Shown in pieces: positions 44,238-51,540 of a stretch of DNA of 64,000 nucleotides. The DNA lies in contig JAQGOL010000005.1 in the NCBI GenBank assembly GCA_028293625.1, positions 1 through 64,000 of the forward strand. Direction: 5' to 3'. Each line of letters begins with the position of its first letter. The stretch's first letter is position 1. This DNA is from Chthoniobacteraceae bacterium. Lineage in GTDB: Bacteria; Verrucomicrobiota; Verrucomicrobiia; Chthoniobacterales; Chthoniobacteraceae. The translations under genes and the position numbers were made by a program. Below the pieces are notes generated by a model. That model was not told the origin of the DNA. It saw nothing but the letters and a program-made list of their open reading frames with translations, and searched no databases.

Positions 44238-45872
44238 ATGCAAATTCCCCGGTTGAATCTCAACCAGCGCGGCTTCCTGCTGATCGCCATCCCCATCGTT
44301 TATCTGGCGCTTCTGCTTGGATTCCTGATCAGCGAGCAAACCCAGCACGACAAAGCGCAATTCTGGGCTGTGCACTCCAAGGAAGTGCTTCTTCAGATCG
44401 AACGCATCTACGGCGCATTGGCGGCATCCCAAAGCAATCTGAGGGGTTACGTTGCCACGGGAGCGCCTCAGTTTCTGACGGAATACCGGTCGCTTTCGAC
44501 CACCGTTCCCGACATGCATAATGAGCTTGCACGGATGGTGGCCGATAATCCGTTGCAGCCGCCCCGCTTGAAATTGGCACTCGAACAAATCGAAGCGCGC
44601 CGGATTTGGAGTGATGAGCTCATTGAAATGGTGGGGCGAGGGGAGCGGGAAGCCGCCCTGGAACAGGTCCGCCGCCTGCAAGGCGTTTCCTTAAGCAATG
44701 CGATCACCGAAGCGTTCGACCCGATCCGGCAAGCCGAAGAAAGTCTTGATCGGTATCGCCTGCAGTACCTCAACCAGACCACGACCTTCCAGTCGCGGAT
44801 ACTGATTGGAGGTTTGATCCTTACCTTGCTAATCGGTTTTGGGGTCGTGCGCTGGTTTGCGCAATCAATTACCAAACGGATCGCCATCCTGTCGGAAAAT
44901 GTCGGGCGCTTTTCGCGCGCGGAATCCATTGGGGAACCTATCAAAGGCACCGATGAGATTTTCGACTTGGATCAACAGTTCAGGCGAATGGCCGATAATC
45001 TCGTCGCCGCGCAGCTGGTTGAGCGCGAACAACAAGAGCGGCTTGAACGTCAGAACGCTGACTTGCTCCGGATTAATCAGCATCTGGATCAAAAAAACCA
45101 GGAGAACGAGATGTTTGTTTACAGCGTCTCGCACGATCTGCGCTCACCCCTTGTCAACCTTCAAGGGTTCAGCCGCGAACTCGGAGCGATTCGCGACGAG
45201 ATGAAAGGGCTCCTGGCCGGTGACTTCACGCCAAGCGTCAAGGCGCGTGCCCAGCTTTTGGCCGAGCGCGATATCACCGAGGCGATCCATTTTATTCAGG
45301 CCGCCGTTTCGCGCCTCTCCTCGATCATCGACGCATTGCTGCGGCTTTCGAGAGTAGGGCGCGTGGAATATCGCCCATGCAATGTTAACTTGAATAGTGT
45401 CGTGGGGCGGATTCTTGAAGCAATGAGGCTGACAATTACCGAGCGAAAAGTGACCGTTTCCGCCTTGAGTCTGCCTGACATCTGGGGCGACCCGACCGCG
45501 GTCGAACAGGTCATGGCCAACATCATCGCAAACGCCGTCAATTATTCAGATAAAAACCGGCCGGGCCGAATCGAGATTGGCGAGGTTGCTTCCACCGGGC
45601 TGCCTGACGATGGTATGAAGGTCTGTTATGTTAAAGATAACGGACTCGGAATCGCCAAACAGCATTTGCCCAAGGTTTTCACGATCTTTCAGCGGCTTCA
45701 TGGCACGGTGGCCCCCGGCGAAGGCGTCGGATTGGCCTTGGTTGAACGCATCGTGAAGCGACACGGCGGAAAGATCTGGGTCGAATCCGAGGAAGGCGTT
45801 GGGACCACGTTTTTTATCGCATTCCCTATTCAGTCCCATTCTCTTTTTGAATTAGATCCCAAAAGCGCTTAG
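44238..45872 (+). CDS. CHASE3-domain sensor histidine kinase
   Basis: 544 residues. Two membrane segments (about 12-32, FLLIAIPIVYLALLLGFLIS, and about 190-208, ILIGGLILTLLIGFGVVRWF) bracket a periplasmic CHASE3 helix bundle. A HAMP-like linker and coiled coil follow. The H-box is VYSVSHDLRSPLVNLQGFSR (His near 300), the N-box NIIANAVNYSDKN, and the G-boxes VKDNGLGIAKQH and GEGVGLALVERIVKRHGG. It resembles bacteriophytochrome-type kinases that work with Rcp1-like single-domain regulators, as encoded by the next gene 20 bases downstream. Confidence 0.92.
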   Translation: MQIPRLNLNQRGFLLIAIPIVYLALLLGFLISEQTQHDKAQFWAVHSKEVLLQIERIYGALAASQSNLRGYVATGAPQFLTEYRSLSTTVPDMHNELARMVADNPLQPPRLKLALEQIEARRIWSDELIEMVGRGEREAALEQVRRLQGVSLSNAITEAFDPIRQAEESLDRYRLQYLNQTTTFQSRILIGGLILTLLIGFGVVRWFAQSITKRIAILSENVGRFSRAESIGEPIKGTDEIFDLDQQFRRMADNLVAAQLVEREQQERLERQNADLLRINQHLDQKNQENEMFVYSVSHDLRSPLVNLQGFSRELGAIRDEMKGLLAGDFTPSVKARAQLLAERDITEAIHFIQAAVSRLSSIIDALLRLSRVGRVEYRPCNVNLNSVVGRILEAMRLTITERKVTVSALSLPDIWGDPTAVEQVMANIIANAVNYSDKNRPGRIEIGEVASTGLPDDGMKVCYVKDNGLGIAKQHLPKVFTIFQRLHGTVAPGEGVGLALVERIVKRHGGKIWVESEEGVGTTFFIAFPIQSHSLFELDPKSA

Positions 45873-45892
45873 GCGATGTAGATTGCGAGTTC

Positions 45893-46342
45893 ATGAGTCC
45901 CGACCCAGTTACAATTATCCTCGCCGATGACGATGACGGCCACGCAATTCTGGTGCAGCGTAATCTTGAACGCGCCGGATTGATGAACGGCTTTATCCGC
46001 GTCAAAGACGGCCAGGAACTCCTCGATCTGCTTACAGGCGCCGATGGCGCTCAGGCACTCCCTTTGACCGGCGAACTTATGATTCTCCTCGATATCAATA
46101 TGCCGCGTATTGATGGCATCGAAGCATTGCGCCAGATCAAGCTCAATCCTGCGACGCAGAAGATCCCGGTGATTATGCTGACAACCACCGACGATCCTCG
46201 GGAAGTGGACCGCTGTTATCAACTCGGCTGCAATGTTTATGTCACCAAGCCTGTCGATTACGAAGGTTTTATCGACGCCATCCGCCGGCTTGGCCTGTTC
46301 CTGCAGGTGGTCAAACGGCCGCGTACCGCGCTCTCTACCTGA
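45893..46342 (+). CDS. Rcp1-type single-domain response regulator
   Basis: 149 residues, receiver domain only. The acidic pair is in IILADDDDGHAILVQR, the phosphoacceptor Asp in LMILLDINMPRIDGIEALRQ, the Thr in VIMLTTTDDPREVDRCY, and the Lys in VYVTKPVDYEGFIDAIR. No output domain. It receives phosphate from the neighbouring kinase, or relays between that and the hybrid protein that starts three bases later. Confidence 0.94.
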   Translation: MSPDPVTIILADDDDGHAILVQRNLERAGLMNGFIRVKDGQELLDLLTGADGAQALPLTGELMILLDINMPRIDGIEALRQIKLNPATQKIPVIMLTTTDDPREVDRCYQLGCNVYVTKPVDYEGFIDAIRRLGLFLQVVKRPRTALST

Positions 46343-46344
46343 TT

Positions 46345-47922
46345 ATGGACGCCAGCCCCTCGCCTCAGGCAAGGGTTCTTATAGTCGAAGATGATCCCGG
46401 TATCAGGCACCTCCAACGCAGAAGTTTGGAGCGGGCCGGCTATCATGTCCAATGTGCCGGGAACCTGGCTGAGGCGCGCTTGCAGCTCACAGAGAACAAT
46501 GTCGACCTGCTCGTCCTGGATTACCGGCTGGAAAACGGCGAGTTCGGACTCGATTTTTACCGGCAGCTCCAGTCCGAAGGGATTGAAATCCCTGCAATCC
46601 TCGTAACCGGCTTTTCCGATGAAGCGCGTATAATTGAAGCGATGCGCGCGGGAATGCGCGATTTCATTTTCAAGACATCCAACTTTATCGATCTTGTGGC
46701 GCCAACGGCCGATCGTGTCATGGAGCAGGTCAAGCGCGAACGCCAGCTTTTGGAGTCACAAATGGCGGGCAAAGCGAAGGATATCTTCCTCGCCACGCTC
46801 TCGCACGAACTTCGGACTCCGCTTTCTCCCGTGCTGATCCTGGTGGCTGAATTATGCGCCGATACACGCTTGCCGGCGGATGTGCGCAAGGATCTTGAAA
46901 TGATCCATCGTAACGTGACGCTTGAAGCTCAGCTCATTGATGATCTTCTCGACGCCACCACGGTCCGCAGCGGCAAGCTCGAGATTCAGTGCAAGCCGGT
47001 TGATATCCGCTCCCTTCTTGAGCACGCGATTGAGACCGTTTCCAAAAGCGCCGCGTCCGCTAAGGAGATCAATTGCAGCACGCATTTTGTCCTGACCCAT
47101 AGTCTCGTTAATGCGGATAACCGCCGCCTGACCCAGGTTTTTTGGAATCTCCTTCGCAATGCGGTAAAGTTTACTCCCTCCAGGGGAACAATCTGCGTTA
47201 ACTGTTTTGAAGAGGATCGCGATTTAAAAAGCTGGGTCGTAATTGAAGTGATTGATAGCGGGATAGGAATTGATCCCGCGGCGCTTGGAAAAGTCTTTAC
47301 CGCATTCGAACAACTTAATTCGAGTATCACTCGCGAGTTCGGCGGACTTGGACTTGGACTGACTATCAGTAAAGCCATTGTCGATGCGCATGGAGGCACG
47401 TTAAGTGCCTATAGTGAAGGGCTCGGTCACGGCTCAACCTTTCGGGTCTGCCTTCCCCTGGCCCTTCCTCTTGAGCATAGCTCGATAGTTGCACCGCCGA
47501 GCGCTCCGCCGCCGAGCACGGCGCAACGACGCGGCGCGCATCTGCTCCTGGTTGAAGACCATGACGACACGGCCGCTGTCATGATCAGGCTGCTTAACCG
47601 CGCAGGCTACGTTGTGACTCATGCAAGAACCGTGGAAAAGGCGTTGCTTGAAGTACAAGGCGCCATGTTCTCCAATGGCGCGTTTGGCCCTGTGAGGCTC
47701 GTCGTCAGCGATCTGGAGTTGCCCGATCGCTCCGGTCACGAAATGATGCTGGAATTAAACGCGCAATTTGGGCTCCCGGGGATTGCCCTCAGCGGATTTG
47801 GAATGGACGACGATGTGCAGCGCGCGCTGGCCTCGGGGTTCAGCCATCACATGACCAAGCCGGTCGATTTCCCGCTCTTGCTGGGGAAACTCGACCTGAT
47901 TCTGAATTCGTCCCTGTCGTGA
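46345..47922 (+). CDS. Hybrid sensor: receiver - histidine kinase - receiver
   Basis: 525 residues, soluble. An N-terminal receiver (RVLIVEDDPGIRH; Asp in DLLVLDYRLENGEF) is followed by HisKA (IFLATLSHELRTPLSPVLIL), an ATPase (VFWNLLRNAVKFTPS, VIDSGIGIDPAALGK, GGLGLGLTISKAIV), a Pro-rich linker and a second receiver (HLLLVEDHDDTAAVMIR; Asp in LVVSDLELPDRSGHEMM; Lys in HHMTKPVDFPLL). It completes a three-gene phosphorelay with 20- and 2-base gaps and no DNA-binding output. Confidence 0.93.
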   Translation: MDASPSPQARVLIVEDDPGIRHLQRRSLERAGYHVQCAGNLAEARLQLTENNVDLLVLDYRLENGEFGLDFYRQLQSEGIEIPAILVTGFSDEARIIEAMRAGMRDFIFKTSNFIDLVAPTADRVMEQVKRERQLLESQMAGKAKDIFLATLSHELRTPLSPVLILVAELCADTRLPADVRKDLEMIHRNVTLEAQLIDDLLDATTVRSGKLEIQCKPVDIRSLLEHAIETVSKSAASAKEINCSTHFVLTHSLVNADNRRLTQVFWNLLRNAVKFTPSRGTICVNCFEEDRDLKSWVVIEVIDSGIGIDPAALGKVFTAFEQLNSSITREFGGLGLGLTISKAIVDAHGGTLSAYSEGLGHGSTFRVCLPLALPLEHSSIVAPPSAPPPSTAQRRGAHLLLVEDHDDTAAVMIRLLNRAGYVVTHARTVEKALLEVQGAMFSNGAFGPVRLVVSDLELPDRSGHEMMLELNAQFGLPGIALSGFGMDDDVQRALASGFSHHMTKPVDFPLLLGKLDLILNSSLS

Positions 47923-47951
47923 TTTCCCGCCGCACTCCTTCGGAACGGCCG

Positions 47952-48836
47952 CTATTCGGAAAAATGCTGGTCGATCTTTCCGCGCAGAAACCGGACGGAC
48001 TCGCGCAACTCGTCCATGCCATTGACGCCGTCTTCAATGGAGATCCATCCATTGAAACCGACCGAGCTTAAGATCGAGAAGATCTGGTCAAAGTCGTTCA
48101 TGCCGCGCCCGATAACTCCGTGGGCCAGGCGGCTTGCGTAACCGGCGGAATCTTCTTCCTTGCGCAAATCTTCGATCGTCCCGGACTTCAGATAACGATC
48201 GCTTGCGTGCATCGTCACCACGCGATGCTTGACCACTTCGAGTAAGGCGATGGGATCTTCGCCGGCCAGGATGGTATTGGAAGGATCGTAATTAACCCCG
48301 AACCATGGCGAGTCGATCGCGTTTACTATCTCGGCGAAGACTTCCATCTTCTGGGCGAACTCGGGATGGCTCCAGTAGTTGTCTTTGTAATGGTTTTCGA
48401 TAATGAGAACCACTCCATGCTTCTCGGCGAACGGCAGCAGGCCTTTGATGACCCGGACTACTTGTTCCACCCCGGCGGCGCGCGAAATCTCCGGACGCCG
48501 CTGCCCCGAGAGCACGCGGCAGAACTTGCCTCCGAGCTTGGCGGTGACTTCGATCATCGACTTCTCGCGCTCGATCTCTTCCTGTAACAACGCGGGGTCT
48601 GGCTGGGTGAAATCCGGCGAACAACATAGCATCGGCATCGCGAGATTATGCCGATCCAGCGCCTCGCGAAGACGGCCAAGGTAAACGTCGTCGGTCTCGA
48701 GGAAGCCTGAGTAGAACTCAAGTCCATCCACACCCAGCGTGGACGCAAGTTCGATCCATTCAAAGACACTCATCGTCTTATGGACGCAGAGTTCGTCCAT
48801 GAAACACTTTGGAAATGCAGCAAGTCTTGGTTTCAT
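47952..48836 (-). CDS. Sugar phosphate isomerase/epimerase, TIM-barrel
   Basis: 294 residues of the xylose-isomerase-like/AP-endonuclease-2 superfamily. The strand ends carry the metal-site candidates: VDGLEFYSGFLE, VVLIIENHYKDNYW (Glu/His), FGVNYDPSNTILAGEDP (Asp), VVTMHASDRY (His) and GWISIEDGVNGMDE (Glu). It is the last gene of a four-gene operon whose members overlap by four bases each, with an SDR, a zinc-type dehydrogenase and an OMPDC-family decarboxylase. It should interconvert keto sugars or their phosphates within that pathway. Confidence 0.88.
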   Translation of the reverse strand: MKPRLAAFPKCFMDELCVHKTMSVFEWIELASTLGVDGLEFYSGFLETDDVYLGRLREALDRHNLAMPMLCCSPDFTQPDPALLQEEIEREKSMIEVTAKLGGKFCRVLSGQRRPEISRAAGVEQVVRVIKGLLPFAEKHGVVLIIENHYKDNYWSHPEFAQKMEVFAEIVNAIDSPWFGVNYDPSNTILAGEDPIALLEVVKHRVVTMHASDRYLKSGTIEDLRKEEDSAGYASRLAHGVIGRGMNDFDQIFSILSSVGFNGWISIEDGVNGMDELRESVRFLRGKIDQHFSE

Positions 48837-49645
48837 TTCATGAATACGGTGAGGTCCTTCGGGGGATTGCGGCCTATCATCGGATATTGTTCAAAATCGA
48901 GCACGGAGCCGTTTACCAACGCCGCTTCATCGGAGAGAAAAAAGATGGCGGCGGCGGCGATTTCCTCGGGCGCTATCAATCGTCCGGCCGGAGCGTAAAC
49001 CTGGGGCAAGCGGGCGGGCCAATTCTCCGGGAAGCCGGCTTCGCGCTTCACGGCGGCTTCATTGGCTGTCAGCGTCCAGCCGACATTAAATTGATAGATC
49101 CGAATTCCCTCCGCGCCGTACGCATCCGCCAGGTTGCGGGTCATCGTCATCAATCCGCCTTTGCTGATTGAGTAAGCCAGCAGATTAGGCTCGCCGCAGT
49201 ATGCGTTCACCGAGCCAATATTAAGCACGCGCCCGCCGCCTTGCTTCCTGAAGTAAGGGAGCGCCGCGCGGATTAACAAAAGGGGCGAGCGCAGGTTGAT
49301 CGCCATGATCCGGTCGAATAGCGCGGCATCGGTGGTTTCAAGATTGCTGCGTGGACTGACTCCGGCGTTGTTCACCAGCCCGTCGATCCGGCCAAATCGT
49401 TCAATCACCGTGGCGATCATTCCTTCCTGCACATCGCCGCGACTCAGCTCTCCGCTAACAAATCCTGCCGTCCCTCCATCGGCTTCAATCTCCCCGGCAA
49501 TCCGTTGCGCTTCGGCGAGCTCCGGTCCGTGGACCATCACGCTGGCGCCTTCCCGGGCGAACCGGCGCGCGATTCCTTCCCCGATCCCGCTGGTTGAACC
49601 GGTTACAAGGATCACCTTGTTTTCCAGGCGTCTACTGCGGCTCAT
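48833..49645 (-). CDS. SDR-family oxidoreductase (sugar operon)
   Basis: 270 residues. The cofactor loop is VTGSTSGIGEGIARRFA, NNAG is in GLVNNAGVSPRSNLE, the active-site Ser is in VLNIGSVNAYCGEPN, and the Tyr/Lys pair is in LAYSISKGGLMTMTRNLA. The N-terminal VMVHGPE wording allows either NAD or NADP. Four-base overlaps on both sides tie it to the dehydrogenase and the isomerase genes. Confidence 0.92.
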   Translation of the reverse strand: MSRSRRLENKVILVTGSTSGIGEGIARRFAREGASVMVHGPELAEAQRIAGEIEADGGTAGFVSGELSRGDVQEGMIATVIERFGRIDGLVNNAGVSPRSNLETTDAALFDRIMAINLRSPLLLIRAALPYFRKQGGGRVLNIGSVNAYCGEPNLLAYSISKGGLMTMTRNLADAYGAEGIRIYQFNVGWTLTANEAAVKREAGFPENWPARLPQVYAPAGRLIAPEEIAAAAIFFLSDEAALVNGSVLDFEQYPMIGRNPPKDLTVFMK

Positions 49646-50688
49646 GGTTTGAGCACGGCTTTCACCACATTGCCTTTGTGCATCTCCTCAAATGCCTCGT
49701 GCCATTCCGCGAGGGGGGAAATTCGATTGAGAACCGGATCGAGGTTGATCTGGCCCGTGCCTAACATCGCGAGCACTTTTTCCCAGACTGGCCAGTTATG
49801 GGAGAAGCTTCCCTGCAACGTCACGTTTTTTTGAACCAGCGGATCGAGCGAGAAATTAATTGGTTGCGGACCCCAGCCTACCTTTGTGATCTGACCCGCA
49901 GGCCTGACGATGTCGATGGCTAGTTTGAGGGTCGCGGAAACGCCTGCCGCATCGATCACCAGGTCGACTCCGTAACCGTCTCCGAAGTTCTTCACCCATT
50001 CCCTGACATCTTCGTTATTGGCGCCAAGCACTGTGTTGGCTCCGATGGTTTTGGCAACTTCAAGCCGGCCCGCGTCTGCCGCGGTTCCCACCACAATCAG
50101 TTGGCCCGCTCCGGCGATCTTTGCCATCATCGCGCAAAGAAGTCCGATCGGGCCGGGTCCAATGACGACCACGCTGTCGCCCGGCTTAATCCGCGAGTTC
50201 ACCGAGACGGCGTTGTAAGCCACGCAACACGGTTCGGTAAGCGCCGCTTTTTCAAATGCCAGTCCGGCTGGAATTGCATGCAGGCAACGGGCCGGCACTT
50301 TTACAAAGCGCGCCATGGCGCCATTGACACCGTACCCGAATCCGAGCCGGTTGGGATCGAGGTTATAAAGGCCCTGGCGGACAAACGGGGAGGCCGGATC
50401 GATGACGGCCGCCGTCTCGCTGACCACGCGGTCGCCTTCAGAAAAGCCGCGCACGTTTTTTCCTGCCTCGGCGATGATGCCGCCAAATTCATGGCCCAGC
50501 ACGACCGGATAGTTCACTTTCCAGCTATGCGTTCCGGAGAACTGATGCAGATCGCTGCCACAGACGCCCACCGCCTCGACCGCCAGGAGCACATCGTCGT
50601 CGCCGATCTCGGGAATGACTACTTCGCGAAGCTCAACTGAACCCGGCGCCGCCGCGTAGTTGACCACTGATTGCATGGAGTTTTTCAT
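49642..50688 (-). CDS. Zinc-type alcohol/polyol dehydrogenase without structural zinc site
   Basis: 348 residues of the medium-chain dehydrogenase group. Catalytic zinc ligands are Cys in AVGVCGSDLHQFSG, His-Glu in VLGHEFGGIIAEAG and a Glu in FEKAALTEPCCVAYN. The NAD(P) loop is VVIGPGPIGLLCAMMAK. The lobe that normally holds four Cys for structural zinc reads SETAAVIDPASPFVRQGLYN, so that zinc is absent. It probably oxidises a polyol or sugar acid to a ketone for the downstream enzymes of the operon. Confidence 0.9.
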   Translation of the reverse strand: MKNSMQSVVNYAAAPGSVELREVVIPEIGDDDVLLAVEAVGVCGSDLHQFSGTHSWKVNYPVVLGHEFGGIIAEAGKNVRGFSEGDRVVSETAAVIDPASPFVRQGLYNLDPNRLGFGYGVNGAMARFVKVPARCLHAIPAGLAFEKAALTEPCCVAYNAVSVNSRIKPGDSVVVIGPGPIGLLCAMMAKIAGAGQLIVVGTAADAGRLEVAKTIGANTVLGANNEDVREWVKNFGDGYGVDLVIDAAGVSATLKLAIDIVRPAGQITKVGWGPQPINFSLDPLVQKNVTLQGSFSHNWPVWEKVLAMLGTGQINLDPVLNRISPLAEWHEAFEEMHKGNVVKAVLKP

Positions 50689-51398
50689 AGGGAAATTCGC
50701 GCGGTCCCGATGTCGCCGTAGGCGTGCACCTTTTCGCAGATCGACCGCAGGATGCTTTCGAGATCGCCGCCGGCGGTTTTGAACGCGTCGGGATCAATCA
50801 CAAGCGGCGCGCCGAGAACCACAAGTGGCGCGCCATATTCCGGGGTGCGCATCGCCTGCTCGATACTTAACCCGCCGACCGCCTGCACGGGAATGTTCAC
50901 GCTTTGGACAATCTCGCGCAGTTGATCCAGCGGACTTGGGCAGCTTCCACCTGCCGCGACAATCCCCCGGCGCTCATCAAAGCCGATATGATGGATGACA
51001 AAGTCGCATCCAAGATCCTCGAGCCGTTTTGCCGCCGCCACCATGTCGGGCGCGCCGAGGTTGTCGCCCATCACCTTGATTCCAAAATCGCGTCCGGCCT
51101 GCACGACGACTTTGATTGTCTCCGGATGCGCCCGTTCCATGACAACGACATGGGTGGCGCCAGCCTCGGCCATCAATTGCGCTTCCAGCCAGCCTCCGTC
51201 CATTGTTTTAAGATCCGCCACGATTGGGATCCCGGGAAATTCGCGGCGCAGTGCGCGGACGCCGTTCATTCCTTCTGCAATGATAAGCGGAGTGCCGGCT
51301 TCCAGCCAGTCGACACCGGCCCGGATCGCCATTCGGGCGGTATCAAGCGCTTCAGGGATGTTGGTGACATCGAGAGAAATCTGCACAACCGTTTTCAT
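50685..51398 (-). CDS. OMPDC-superfamily decarboxylase/aldolase (HPS/KGPDC-like)
   Basis: 237 residues. The diagnostic DxKxxD motif is IVADLKTMDGGWLEAQLM, preceded by WLEAGTPLIIAEGMNGVRAL and followed by GIKVMGDNLGAPDM and VQAVGGLSIEQAMRTP. Members are 3-hexulose-6-phosphate synthase and 3-keto-gulonate-6-phosphate decarboxylase; the sequence alone does not decide. It is the first gene of the operon and no sugar kinase is encoded alongside, so either the phosphorylated substrate comes from elsewhere or the reaction differs. Confidence 0.85.
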   Translation of the reverse strand: MKTVVQISLDVTNIPEALDTARMAIRAGVDWLEAGTPLIIAEGMNGVRALRREFPGIPIVADLKTMDGGWLEAQLMAEAGATHVVVMERAHPETIKVVVQAGRDFGIKVMGDNLGAPDMVAAAKRLEDLGCDFVIHHIGFDERRGIVAAGGSCPSPLDQLREIVQSVNIPVQAVGGLSIEQAMRTPEYGAPLVVLGAPLVIDPDAFKTAGGDLESILRSICEKVHAYGDIGTARISL

Positions 51399-51540
51399 GG
51401 CCTAAAGGGGGGGAGGAACTGAGGGGAACTTGGGGTCTTGAGAAGCGTCGAGGATTAGCGGGACCGCCGGGGCGATGCAATCTCACTTATCAATGGATTT
51501 CGCCCGCCTGTGTAAACGAGGGCGCGACTTCTCCGATTGA

